Counted from the first letter of the stretch, positions 16,266 through 24,576 are shown. The stretch: 32,972 nt of DNA from an uncultured Alphaproteobacteria bacterium (GCA_947259335.1 CAMYMQ010000370.1:1-32972); one strand, 5' to 3'. Numbers and translations: made by a program. Notes: generated by a model not told the origin, from the sequence alone.

Positions 16266-16351
16266 GGCGGCGGCTGTCCGGCGGCGCGGGGCATGATAGA
16301 GTCCCGCGCGGTGCGCCCGGATTGCCATGGCGCTGGCGACAAGGGAGCGGG

Positions 16352-17149
16352 ATGTCCGCGGCAAGCAAAAGGCTGAACAGTGGCTGCGCGAGGCTGGTTG
16401 AGGCGCTGCGGTCGATCCCGGCGCGGCTGCGCGCCGGCAAGGTCGGCCTCGATGCCCCGGCCGGTGAGAAACCCGCGGACGTGCCCCCGGTTCCCCGGCG
16501 ACCCGACGGCCCTCCGATCGCGCCGGCCGAACTCCCCTCGATTTTCCGGCGCCTGTCGCGGGATTCACGGATCGTGCTGACCGTCGCCCTTCTGGGCGTC
16601 GTCCTGATCACCGTTCTGATCATCGCCATCCCCGCCTCCATCGACCGGATCGCGTTGCAGCGCCGGCTCGCGGCGCGTGACGCCGACGTGGCCGCCTATC
16701 GCAGCCGTATCGCCGCCTTGAATACCCGCGACGCCGACCGCGGCCGCTTCGTCCGGCGCTTCACCGCCCAGTTCATGCACCCGCAGATTTACAAGGCGGC
16801 CGCTGCGCGAACCGCGGACTTCAAGCCGGACGGCCTCGAGGACGAGGGCGCCTTGATCCGCTCGATGCTCTGGCAGCTCAAGAGCCATCGCGGCACCGCC
16901 CATTTCCTGGCCAGCCGCAAGTCGATCCGCCTGTCGGTGTCGGTGAAGGGAGAATTGCCGAAGGTCGAGTGGCGGGAGACGGCAAGTCCCCTGCCCGGTC
17001 TGCTCGTCAAGCTGGACATCACGCCGACAGACCGCGCCATCCGCGCCCTCAACATCCAGATCAACCGCTATGGATTCACGGCCATCAACGACCAGGCCGT
17101 GATCGCCCGCGACGTCGACGGCGAACTGGTGATCCTGAAGGCGCGATAG
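16352..17149 (+). CDS. Single-pass membrane protein of unknown function
   Basis: A 265-residue protein. Residues 1-70 are basic and Pro/Ala-rich and probably cytoplasmic. A strong transmembrane helix spans about 73-95 (IVLTVALLGVVLITVLIIAI). A short coiled-coil-like stretch (LQRRLAARDADVAAYRSRIAALN) follows, then a folded periplasmic domain of about 140 residues without Cys. No family recognised. It follows the two Nav genes on the same strand after 86 nt with a GGGAG site, so it may be co-transcribed and could be a channel-associated subunit, but that is only positional inference. It ends 19 bp from a convergent flavoprotein gene. Confidence 0.7.
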   Translation: MSAASKRLNSGCARLVEALRSIPARLRAGKVGLDAPAGEKPADVPPVPRRPDGPPIAPAELPSIFRRLSRDSRIVLTVALLGVVLITVLIIAIPASIDRIALQRRLAARDADVAAYRSRIAALNTRDADRGRFVRRFTAQFMHPQIYKAAAARTADFKPDGLEDEGALIRSMLWQLKSHRGTAHFLASRKSIRLSVSVKGELPKVEWRETASPLPGLLVKLDITPTDRAIRALNIQINRYGFTAINDQAVIARDVDGELVILKAR

Positions 17150-17168
17150 GCGGCGGCCCGCCCGCCGG

Positions 17169-18581
17169 TCAGACCCGGAGGATCTTCCCCGGGTTCATCA
17201 GGTTGTCCGGATCGAGCGACTTCTTGATCTGGCGCATGACCGACAGGGCCTCGCCATGCTCGGCGATCAGGAAGTCCATCTTGCCCATCCCCACACCGTG
17301 TTCCCCGGTGCAGGTGCCGTCCATCGCGAGCGCCCGCTCGACCAGCCGCTGGTTGACGCCGTTGGCCCGCTCCATCTCCTCGGCGTCATTCTTGTCGGCG
17401 ATCAGGACCATGTGGAAGTTGCCGTCGCCGACATGGCCGACGATGGGGGCGAGGATGTCGCTCTCTTCCAAGTCGCGCTCCGTCTCGACGATGCACTCGG
17501 CCAACCGCGATATCGGCACGCACACGTCCGTCGCCCAGACCTCCGCCCCCTGGCGCAGCGACTTGGCGGCATAGGCGGCGTCGTGGCGGGCCTGCCATAA
17601 CTTCGAGCGTTCCTCGGGGCTGGTCGTCCACTTGAACTCGCCGCCGCCGAACTCGTCCGACAGCGCCTTGACCATCTCGGCCTGTTCCTGCACCCCGGCT
17701 GCGGTGCCGTGGAATTCCATGAACAGGGTCGGCTCCTCGGGGAAATCGGTCTTCGAATACAGATTGATGGCCTTGAGCTGGATGCCGTTGGCGATCTCGA
17801 TCCGGGCGATCGGGATGCCCGACTGGATCGTCGCGATGACGGTGTTCACCGCCGCCTCCAGCGAGGGATAGTTGCACACCGAGACCGACGTCGCCTCGGG
17901 AATCCCGAACAGGCGCAGCGAAATCTCGGTGATCACGCCGAGCGTGCCCTCGGAGCCGACGAACAGCCGGGTGAGGTCGTAGCCCGCCGCCGACTTGCGG
18001 GCGCGTCGCGCCGTCCGGATCACCCGCCCGTCGGCCAAGACCACCGTCAGGCCGAGCACATTCTCGCGCATGGTGCCGTAGCGCACCGCGTTGGTGCCCG
18101 ACGCCCGGGTCGCTGTCATGCCGCCCAGCGACGCGTCGGCGCCCGGGTCGATCGGGAAGAACAGACCGGTGTCGCGCAGATACTCGTTGAGCGCCTTGCG
18201 GGTCACACCGGGCTGTACCTTGCAGTCCAGATCCTCGGCGTTGACCTCGATCACATTGTTCATGCGGCTGACGTCGATGCAGACCCCGCCGTTCAACGCG
18301 GCGACATGTCCTTCAAGCGACGTCCCGGTTCCGAAGGGAATGATCGGTACCTTGTGGTCGGCGCAGACCCTCACGATGTCGGCGACTTCCTCGGTCGATT
18401 CCGGAAACACGACGGCATCGGGCGGCACGATCGGGTGATGGTCCTCGCCCTTGCCATGCTGATCGCGCATCGCCTGCGACGTGGACAGCCGGTCGCCGAA
18501 ACGCTCCTTGAGCACGGCGATGGCCTCATCGATGCGCGACTCGGGCCGGTGCTCGACCTCTCGATGGATCTGAAGCGACAT
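17169..18581 (-). CDS. FAD-linked D-2-hydroxyacid dehydrogenase (D-lactate dehydrogenase, cytochrome-type)
   Basis: A 470-residue flavoprotein of the VAO/GlcD family. The FAD-binding domain has the PFGTGTSLEGH segment (pyrophosphate loop), VQPGVTRKALNEYL, DPGADASLGGMTATRASGTNA and SEGTLGVITEISLRL. The C-terminal FAD-linked oxidase domain ends with GTCTGEHGVGMGKM (metal-binding His) and the family end DPDNLMNPGKIL. Relatives oxidise D-lactate, D-2-hydroxyglutarate or glycolate and pass electrons to a quinone or cytochrome. Substrate preference cannot be told. Start at ATG 18579-18581 with a GGGAGG site upstream. Divergent from the membrane-protein gene. Confidence 0.92.
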   Translation of the reverse strand: MSLQIHREVEHRPESRIDEAIAVLKERFGDRLSTSQAMRDQHGKGEDHHPIVPPDAVVFPESTEEVADIVRVCADHKVPIIPFGTGTSLEGHVAALNGGVCIDVSRMNNVIEVNAEDLDCKVQPGVTRKALNEYLRDTGLFFPIDPGADASLGGMTATRASGTNAVRYGTMRENVLGLTVVLADGRVIRTARRARKSAAGYDLTRLFVGSEGTLGVITEISLRLFGIPEATSVSVCNYPSLEAAVNTVIATIQSGIPIARIEIANGIQLKAINLYSKTDFPEEPTLFMEFHGTAAGVQEQAEMVKALSDEFGGGEFKWTTSPEERSKLWQARHDAAYAAKSLRQGAEVWATDVCVPISRLAECIVETERDLEESDILAPIVGHVGDGNFHMVLIADKNDAEEMERANGVNQRLVERALAMDGTCTGEHGVGMGKMDFLIAEHGEALSVMRQIKKSLDPDNLMNPGKILRV

Positions 18582-18807
18582 CGGCGGAACCTCCCGTGGG
18601 GACTCTCGTTGGTATCGGTCAATGGTCCTATTGACTTATGGCATCACCCTGGGACCGGCAAGCGAAGCTTGGGCGGGCCGGCGCCGCCGGATGCATCTCC
18701 CCAACTGGGGAAGCCCCTTTTAATCCCCCGCCGGCATTCACATATGTTTTCCATAACCTGCCAAACTTCTGGTCACTATAGGCTTCACACAAAAATGGGG
18801 GATCGGT
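18582..18807. other. 226-bp divergent intergenic region
   Basis: Holds promoters for the flavoprotein gene and the membrane-protein gene. Visible elements are a TCCCC-AACT-GGGGA hairpin near 18700-18714, an ACATATGT palindrome (18740-18747) and CACTATAGG near 18775, a possible -10. No gene seen. Confidence 0.35.
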
Positions 18808-19632
18808 ATGGCTGACGACGACAAGACGGGTTCGAGCGGAACGCCTGCGCCTGGCAAGCGGCCGAGCGGCGCCAAGCCCAAGGCATCCAGCGGAACCACC
18901 CGCAAGGCGGCATCGGCGAGCAAACCCGCGGCGACCAGCAAACCGGCCGTCAAGGGCCCGGTCGAGAAGCCTTCCGGGTCCGGCACGGCCGCGAAAAGCG
19001 CCGAGCCCGTCAAGGGGCCGACCAAGCCCGAGGCCAAAGCCGCAAAGACGCCCTCGTCGCCTGCCGACCGGCTGAGCGAGGCAACCGATGCGATCGATCG
19101 CGCGGCCAGCGACGCGGCGAATTGGGCCAAGGAAACCGGTGGCAAGGCGGGCGACACGCTGAACCAGGCCTCCGAACGGACCACGAAGGCGGCGGAACGG
19201 GCCAGTGAGGCGCTTTCGGAAGCGGCCGCCGCCGTCTCCGATGCCGCGGAGTCCTTCGCCGGCGTCAGTGACGCTGCATCCGGCCGCCGAGCTGCCAAGC
19301 CGGAAACGCGCCTCGCCAACATCGCCTATCTGCTCTTTGCTCTGTCGCCGATTTGCGCAGGTGCCAGCGCCGTCGCCGGGTTGATGCTGGTCACTATGCG
19401 AAAGCGATTGGACGGCGTCATGGGAACTGTGCTTGAGAGCCACTACGAGTGGTTGTTCTGGACCTTCTGGTACGGGCTCGCCGCCTACGTCGTCTCCGGC
19501 ATTCTGGTTTTGGCCTACGTCGGATATTTGCTGCTGGCGCTTACGTCCGTCTGGATGATCTGGCGGCTGACCAAGGGCTGGCTCTACCTCTACGACGGCA
19601 AGGCCATCTCCAACCCGACCGCCGCGCTGTAG
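18808..19632 (+). CDS. Membrane protein with long disordered N-terminus (DUF4870-like)
   Basis: A 274-residue protein. Residues 1-80 are Lys/Pro/Ala/Ser-rich and likely disordered. Residues 85-160 are Ala-rich, amphipathic and LEA-like (SEATDAIDRAASDAANW, ASERTTKAAERASEALSEA). The C-terminal 105 residues hold about three hydrophobic segments, starting RLANIAYLLFALSPICAG and ending WMIWRLTKGWLYLYDGKAI, the pattern of DUF4870 or related small integral membrane proteins. The tail may scaffold the membrane or nucleoid, but no role is established. Start at ATG 18808 with a purine-rich leader. Confidence 0.72.
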   Translation: MADDDKTGSSGTPAPGKRPSGAKPKASSGTTRKAASASKPAATSKPAVKGPVEKPSGSGTAAKSAEPVKGPTKPEAKAAKTPSSPADRLSEATDAIDRAASDAANWAKETGGKAGDTLNQASERTTKAAERASEALSEAAAAVSDAAESFAGVSDAASGRRAAKPETRLANIAYLLFALSPICAGASAVAGLMLVTMRKRLDGVMGTVLESHYEWLFWTFWYGLAAYVVSGILVLAYVGYLLLALTSVWMIWRLTKGWLYLYDGKAISNPTAAL

Positions 19633-19766
19633 GGACAACCGAGAGGCAAGCGGCGCGGCCTGACCCGCCCGCCGCCTGCCGAACCGTGGCGTTATGCTGC
19701 GGCGGGTAGTCCGGGAATCCGGTGACGGATATAGTGGGGCGTCCCGCAATCCGGAGGTTCGCTGCG

Positions 19767-20132
19767 ATGTCCCGACTAGGCGCTTTCTTCACGATTTTTC
19801 TCCTGTCCGGTGGGCTCGCGGCCGTGTCGCCCGGCCCGGCCTCCGCCGACGGCTGTTATATCTGCACCCGCGGCAGCGCTTGCGGCCAATATTGCCGCTA
19901 TGCCGGCCGGGACGGTTGGGACAAGCGCAAGAAATGCATCGCGGCCGGCTGCAAGATCGGCGGCACTGCGTCCTGCCCGACCGCGGCCAACATCCGGATC
20001 TGCTCGGGCATCGGTTTCTTGCCAGGCTCGCTCCGGCAACTTGCCGACAGCAATCCGCGTCCAGGCTTCACCGTTCCGTGGCCACGCAAGCCCGGGGATC
20101 GGCAGTCGGGCCAGATTTGCACGCCCCGTTGA
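19767..20132 (+). CDS. Cysteine-rich secreted protein
   Basis: A 121-residue protein with a signal peptide (MSRLGAFFTIFLLSGGLAAVSPGPASA). The mature part starts DGCYICTRGSACGQYC and has nine cysteines, mostly within about 60 residues (CxxC, CxxxC, later CIAAGC, SCP, IC). This suggests disulfide bonds or a metal site in the periplasm or outside the cell. The family is not recognised. The start at ATG 19767 has GGAGG 9 nt upstream, a better choice than ATG 19722, which lies before the signal sequence. A T-rich terminator follows. Confidence 0.75.
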   Translation: MSRLGAFFTIFLLSGGLAAVSPGPASADGCYICTRGSACGQYCRYAGRDGWDKRKKCIAAGCKIGGTASCPTAANIRICSGIGFLPGSLRQLADSNPRPGFTVPWPRKPGDRQSGQICTPR

Positions 20133-20154
20133 GCAGGCCATAGGCTTCAAACGA

Positions 20155-20190
20155 GCGGCCGTCGTTCGTACGGCCGTCGCTTTCTGTTCT
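20155..20190 (+). terminator. Intrinsic-type terminator after the cysteine-rich gene
   Basis: GGCCGT (20157-20162), 7-nt loop CGTTCGT, ACGGCC (20170-20175), with an extra imperfect AGCG/CGCT pairing, followed by a T-rich stretch TTTCTGTTCTTTCT. Good shape for plus-strand termination. Confidence 0.6.
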
Positions 20191-20307
20191 TTCTGAATAA
20201 TCGAACAATGGATCCGCCCCCTCGGTGTTGAGGCATGTCAAGGCACGGCGCCCGGGCTCCGGCTATGGCTTCGATTCTCAATCACGCCCAGCGCGCGGAG
20301 ATCGCGG

Positions 20308-20415
20308 ATGGCTCGGAAAATTGCCCTGATACAGGGCCACCCGGATTCTCACGGCGGCTACTTCTGCCACGCGCTTGCGGACGCCTACGCCGCCGGCGCC
20401 GAGCGCGCCCGCTGA
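20308..20415 (+). pseudogene. Truncated NAD(P)H:quinone reductase (flavodoxin-fold) fragment
   Basis: The 35-residue frame MARKIALIQGHPDSHGGYFC then HALADAYAAGAERAR ends at TGA. It matches the N-terminus of NAD(P)H dehydrogenases (quinone) of the flavodoxin-like family: first beta strand KIALIQGHPD, then the helix with HALADAYAAGA. A normal GGAG ribosome site lies 7 nt before the ATG, but the remaining roughly 160 residues are missing and the next gene (minus strand) ends only 12 bp later. This is best explained as the 5' remnant of a gene deleted at its 3' end. It could still be translated as a short peptide. Confidence 0.7.
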
Positions 20416-20427
20416 TACGGCCGGCGC

Positions 20428-22377
20428 CTACTCCGCCGCCCGGGCCATTTCCACCGTGGCGTTCCCCGCCAGGGCATAGCGCGCCTGACCGGCATCGATG
20501 ATCATCCGCAGCAGCTCGGCATACCGAAGCCCCGCAAAGTTTGCCATCAGGTTCAGCTTGCCGTCCCAGCACCAGCCCGGATTGGGATTGACCTCGAGCA
20601 GCTTGATGGCGCCGTCGGCATCCGCGCGGAAGTCGAACCGCGCATAGTCGCGACAGTCGAGCCGTTCGAACAACAGCGACGAGTAGTCGATGAGCCGTCG
20701 GCGGACTTCCTCCGCCATGGTGGCTTCCCGGTAGCCGATGTCGGTCCAATAGGGCGAATCCGGATGCCACTTGGACTCATAGGGCAGCAGCTTGGGCAAC
20801 GATTCGTCGAGCTTCGAATAGTCGACCTCGAGCAGCGGCAGGGCGGTGAGGCCCTGGCCCGAGTTGCCGATCAGCCCGACGCTGTATTCGGCGCCGGACA
20901 GGAACTCCTGGACCAGCACGGGGCGGCCCGGCAACAGGGCGCGAAGCTCGGTCAGATAGGCGCTCGCTTCCTCTGCGTTGGAGACGACGGCATGCTGGGT
21001 GATGCCGATGCTGGAATCGCCGGTTGCCGGTTTGATCAACGCCGGGAAAACGGACGGCATGGTCGCGGCCGTGTCGTCCGGATCGAAATAGGTCTCCAGC
21101 GGCACGGGAATATCGAGGCCCTGGGCGATCGCCCGGACCAGCGACTTGTTGTAGCAGATGCCCAGGCAGGTCGGCCCGGCGCCCGAATAGGGAATGCCGT
21201 GCATCTCGAGATAGGCGGGCACGTGCAATTCGTGGAAGGCGTTGTTGTTGAAGCCTTCGTCGCACAGGTTCAGCACGAAGCCGGGCTGGCGCGCCTTGAT
21301 GTCCGCCTCGAAGCCGGCATGGTTGTCGAAATAGTCGAACCGGTAGCCGTCGAGCGCGGCGAGCGCGTCCTTGAGCCGGCCGACGGTCGCCATGTCCTCC
21401 TCGTTGAACTTGCCGCCCTTCTTGACCGAGTCGGGCAGGCGCGGATCGCCGAGCAGCACGGTGACGTCCGGATAGGGCACCGGCGCCGCCTTGTTGGCTT
21501 TCGCGACCTTGCGGGGGGCAAAGGCGGTGATGACGTTGCGGCGCGCCATCATGCCCAGATCCTGGTTCCGGCTCGACTCGGCCTCGATCGGGGCGTGGAA
21601 GCGGATGTCGGAGAACCCGGCCGCTTCCAGCAAGTCCTCGATCGCGCCGCGGCTGTAGAGCCGCTCGGCATAGAACTGGTCGGCGATGACGCCCTTCTCG
21701 GCGTGGACCACCACTTCGCGCGAGACCAGCCGCGCGCCGTCATCGGCCAGCGAGCGTTCGCGGCAGACGAACTGGGACTGATCGATCCACTCCCACGACC
21801 GGGGCTCGAAATGCGCCCGCATCCAGTCGCCGTCCGCGAGGTCGAGGACCAGGCGGCCATGCCCGCGGAGCGCGCGCTTGACCGCCTCCAGGACGGCAAG
21901 GTCGTCTTCCTCGGTCGCGAAATAGCCGAACGAGTTGCCCATCACCACGACCGCGTCGAAGCTGCTGTCGGGCACCCGGAACTTTCGCGCGTCACCCTCG
22001 TGGAAGGCGGTCTGCAGGTCGAGCTGCTGGGCCCGCCGCCGGGCGAGCCGCACCAGATAGCGCGACCTGTCGATACCCGTGACATTGCGGTAGCCGCGCC
22101 GGGCGAGTTCGATCACATGCCGACCCTGGCCGCAGCAGAGGTCGAGGATCCGGTCGTTGGGCTCCAGGCCGGCGAAGCGCACGACCATGTCGATCTCGCG
22201 CGCCGTGTTGGCGTCGTTCTCGACGACGTCGCCGTCGGTCTGCAGGTAGACGGCGTTGAACAGACTGCGCCACCACTCATGGGGCAGATGGCGCTCGAGA
22301 TCCGAGACCGGACCCAGGGTACGCGAGCCGGCACGCTGGCCCGAAGGCGGGCGAGCCTTTCCGTTGGAAACACTCAT
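20428..22377 (-). CDS. Methyltransferase-ATP-grasp (D-Ala-D-Ala-ligase-like) fusion
   Basis: A 649-residue two-domain protein. Residues about 35-285 are a class I SAM methyltransferase with motif I ILDLCCGQGRH (77-87), GIDRS after strand 2 and MGNSFGYF after strand 4. A Lys/Ala linker (288-300) leads to residues 301-635, an ATP-grasp domain of the D-Ala-D-Ala ligase type: substrate loop LNLCDEGFNNNA (369-380), ATP loop LIKPATGDSSIGITQH (447-462), VLVQEFLSGAEYSVGLIG, and metal ligands in LLEVNPNPGW (593-602). The pairing predicts peptide or amide ligation of an amino or hydroxy acid with methylation. The product is unknown. It is divergent from the short MetE-like gene. Confidence 0.9.
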   Translation of the reverse strand: MSVSNGKARPPSGQRAGSRTLGPVSDLERHLPHEWWRSLFNAVYLQTDGDVVENDANTAREIDMVVRFAGLEPNDRILDLCCGQGRHVIELARRGYRNVTGIDRSRYLVRLARRRAQQLDLQTAFHEGDARKFRVPDSSFDAVVVMGNSFGYFATEEDDLAVLEAVKRALRGHGRLVLDLADGDWMRAHFEPRSWEWIDQSQFVCRERSLADDGARLVSREVVVHAEKGVIADQFYAERLYSRGAIEDLLEAAGFSDIRFHAPIEAESSRNQDLGMMARRNVITAFAPRKVAKANKAAPVPYPDVTVLLGDPRLPDSVKKGGKFNEEDMATVGRLKDALAALDGYRFDYFDNHAGFEADIKARQPGFVLNLCDEGFNNNAFHELHVPAYLEMHGIPYSGAGPTCLGICYNKSLVRAIAQGLDIPVPLETYFDPDDTAATMPSVFPALIKPATGDSSIGITQHAVVSNAEEASAYLTELRALLPGRPVLVQEFLSGAEYSVGLIGNSGQGLTALPLLEVDYSKLDESLPKLLPYESKWHPDSPYWTDIGYREATMAEEVRRRLIDYSSLLFERLDCRDYARFDFRADADGAIKLLEVNPNPGWCWDGKLNLMANFAGLRYAELLRMIIDAGQARYALAGNATVEMARAAE

Positions 22378-22670
22378 GGTAGGTGACCCTCATCAATGCC
22401 ACCCGCGGGCGGCGCCGAACCAGTAAACCGGGACACCATTGTCACCGGCCTCCGTCGCGGTCGCCGTCACCGGCTTGCGGCACGCCCGTCGCGATCGATG
22501 AGGGTCTGCGATGGGCGGCTTTGGGTCCGGGCCCGTCGGGCCGTTCGGAATTTTGCGGCAAATGGGCTCAATCGAACCCCGCGTCAATGAATTTTTTTTG
22601 CGCCTTGCACGGCCCCGGCGGTCGGGTCATTTTCGGGGCAACCAACGCACTGAAATGGGAGGGGTCCAAG
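22378..22670. other. 293-bp intergenic region, divergent
   Basis: Holds the promoters of the fusion gene and the MetE-like gene. An AATTTTTTTT run lies near 22590-22600 but no clear -35/-10 pair is seen. I looked for SAM and SAH riboswitch signatures and saw none. No gene supported. Confidence 0.35.
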
Positions 22671-23723
22671 ATGGCATTTATTCCGCACAAGCTGCTGCCG
22701 ACAACGCTGGTCGGCAGCTATCCGCAGCCCGACTGGCTGATCAATCGCGACAACCTCGCGGGCCGCTTTCCGCCGCGCGTGCGGGCGCGCGAACTGTGGC
22801 GAATCGACGAGGCCTTCCTGGAGCAGGCCCAGGACGATGCGACCATCGTGGCGATCCGCGACCAGGAGCGCGCCGGGCTCGACATCATCACCGACGGCGA
22901 GGTGCGGCGCGAAAGCTACTCCAACCGCTTCGCCACCGCGCTCGAGGGCATCGACCTGGACAATCCGGGAACGGCGCTCGACCGGTCGGGCCACCCGAAT
23001 CCGGTGCCCCGCATCAGCGGCAAGATCCGGCGCAAGCATCCCGTCGCGGTCCGGGACGTCGCCTTCCTCAAGGCCAACACGGACCATCCGATCAAGATCA
23101 CGGTCCCCGGCCCCTTCACGATGAGCCAGCAGGCCCAGAACGACTTCTACGAGCACACCAAGGAAGCCGCGCTCGACTATGCCGTGGCCGTCAATGCCGA
23201 GATCCGCGACCTGTTCGAGGCCGGCGCCGATGTCGTCCAGATCGACGAGCCCTACATGCAGGCGCGCCCGGAGATGGCGCGCGAATACGGGCTCGAGGCG
23301 CTGAACACGGCGCTCGACGGGATCACGGGCACGACCTGCGTCCACATCTGCTTCGGCTACGCCGCGATCATTCACGAGCGACCGGAAGGCTATTCCTTCC
23401 TGCCCGAGTTCGCGGCCTGCCACTGCACCCAGGTGTCGATCGAGACGGCCCAGTCCAATCTCGACACCAAGGTGCTGGAGACCCTGCCCGACAAGACCAT
23501 CCTGCTGGGCGTGATCGACCTGGAGGACGAGGCGGTCGAGACGCCGGAGACGGTCGCCGCCCGCATCCGCCGCGCCCTGGTCCACAAGGACGCCTCCCAG
23601 ATCATCGTGGCGCCGGACTGCGGCATGAAATACCTGCCGCGCGAGCGCGCCTACGCCAAGCTGCTGGCGATGGTCGCCGGCACCGAGATCGTCCGCGGCG
23701 AACTCGAGGCCAAGGCGGCCTGA
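22671..23723 (+). CDS. MetE C-terminal-like zinc methyltransferase (short form)
   Basis: A 350-residue protein corresponding to the catalytic half of cobalamin-independent methionine synthase, without the N-terminal duplicate of MetE. The expected zinc ligands are H225 and C227 (VHICFGY), E258 (SIETAQS) and C317 (APDCGMK). The N-terminal TTLVGSYPQP is a family mark. Short MetE-like proteins include core MetE, epoxyalkane:CoM transferase and uncharacterised alkyltransferases, so methyl acceptor and donor are unknown. The start at ATG 22671 follows GGGAGGGG. The reading frame runs upstream, but that part is unlike the family. Confidence 0.9.
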   Translation: MAFIPHKLLPTTLVGSYPQPDWLINRDNLAGRFPPRVRARELWRIDEAFLEQAQDDATIVAIRDQERAGLDIITDGEVRRESYSNRFATALEGIDLDNPGTALDRSGHPNPVPRISGKIRRKHPVAVRDVAFLKANTDHPIKITVPGPFTMSQQAQNDFYEHTKEAALDYAVAVNAEIRDLFEAGADVVQIDEPYMQARPEMAREYGLEALNTALDGITGTTCVHICFGYAAIIHERPEGYSFLPEFAACHCTQVSIETAQSNLDTKVLETLPDKTILLGVIDLEDEAVETPETVAARIRRALVHKDASQIIVAPDCGMKYLPRERAYAKLLAMVAGTEIVRGELEAKAA

Positions 23724-23743
23724 GCCCGCTTCAGGATAACATC

Positions 23744-23779
23744 CCCGACCATAATGACCTCAGGTCATTTATGGTCGGG
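23744..23779. terminator. Long bidirectional hairpin between convergent genes
   Basis: CCCGACCATAATGACCT (23744-23760) and AGGTCATTTATGGTCGGG (23762-23779) are inverted copies with one extra base. It sits between the stop of the MetE-like gene and the stop of the TetR gene. It is the strongest stem in the window and probably terminates both genes, despite lacking a T-run. Confidence 0.7.
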
Positions 23780-23816
23780 CCGCCTGCCGACCCAATGATC
23801 GCGGCGTCGCGCGGAC

Positions 23817-24425
23817 CTAGCGCGCCGCCGCCCCTTGGAGGAACAAGGCGAACAACCGTTCGGCCACGCCGTCGCCCGCCGCCCGCGGGGGCGGAAACGC
23901 CGCCGCGGCGCCGTTGCACATGCCGACCAGCGCGGTTGCTGTCGTGCGCGGGTCGAGATCGCTGGCGATTTCCCCCGTTACCTGCCCCTGCCGGACCAGG
24001 TCGACCCACAGGGCAAGATAGTCGCGGGCGATCTGCGCCATCTCCGGCGCGACGGATTCCGGCACCGCCATCCTGTGCAGGGTGAAATTGCTCACATAGT
24101 CCCGCCAGTCTTCGGCCAGATGCGCCGTGATCGCCTCCAGTAGGCGCTCTCGCGCTGGCCGGTCCGCCGCGCAAATCTCCCGCATCGTCTCGACGAAGGC
24201 ATGGCCGCCGAGGCGGCAGACCTCGGCCAACGCCTCTTCCTTGGACCGGAAATAGTGATAGAGGCTGCCCGGGCGCATGCCGAGCCGGGCCGCGATGTCC
24301 TGCATCGTTGCGGCGTAATAGCCGTGTTCGGCGAAGGTCGCTGCCGCGGCGTCCAGCACCTCGCCACGCCGCTTGGCGCGCTTCTGGCGCTTGTATTCCG
24401 ACCGCAGGGGCGCGGGCTGATCCAA
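23817..24425 (-). CDS. TetR-family transcriptional regulator
   Basis: A 202-residue repressor-type protein. The N-terminal helix-turn-helix is classic: GEVLDAAAATFAEHGYYAATMQDIAARLGMRPGSLYHYFRSKEEAL. The C-terminal all-helical ligand domain ends AAFPPPRAAGDGVAERLFALFLQ. I choose the TTG at 24423-24425 because GGAGG lies 9 nt upstream and the DNA-binding domain then starts at residue about 20; no ATG is close. It is divergent from the second MetE-like gene and convergent with the first, and probably controls the neighbouring catabolic genes. The ligand is unknown. Confidence 0.9.
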   Translation of the reverse strand: MDQPAPLRSEYKRQKRAKRRGEVLDAAAATFAEHGYYAATMQDIAARLGMRPGSLYHYFRSKEEALAEVCRLGGHAFVETMREICAADRPARERLLEAITAHLAEDWRDYVSNFTLHRMAVPESVAPEMAQIARDYLALWVDLVRQGQVTGEIASDLDPRTTATALVGMCNGAAAAFPPPRAAGDGVAERLFALFLQGAAAR

Positions 24426-24494
24426 GGGACTCGACCTCCAGGGAAGTGGTCGCCGCAAGATGGCAGAAATTCCCCATTTCTTCAAATTCCCATA

Positions 24495-24522
24495 AAAATA
24501 TCGAATAGTGATTTGATATTTT
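24495..24522. promoter_or_regulatory. Candidate TetR operator
   Basis: AAAATATC (24495-24502) and GATATTTT (24515-24522) form a perfect 8-bp inverted repeat with 12-nt spacing in the AT-rich gap between the TetR gene and the divergent MetE-like gene. The size and site fit a TetR operator controlling both directions. Confidence 0.6.
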
Positions 24523-24576
24523 GACCTGGCTGTGTAGGCTGCCGGTCGGCGCTGACGTATCGCCGCGCCCGCATCC

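Noticed and set aside
20235-20501. 88-codon plus-strand frame after the cysteine-rich gene
   Set aside because: Pro/Arg-rich, runs into the antisense of the fusion gene; the real coding remnant here is in another frame at 20308.
20764-22386. Plus-strand frame of about 540 codons opposite the methyltransferase-ATP-grasp gene
   Set aside because: Low-complexity antisense translation, no motif, fully covered by a gene with intact catalytic motifs.
22378-22670. SAM or SAH riboswitch before the MetE-like gene
   Set aside because: None of the conserved core sequences was recognisable in the leader.
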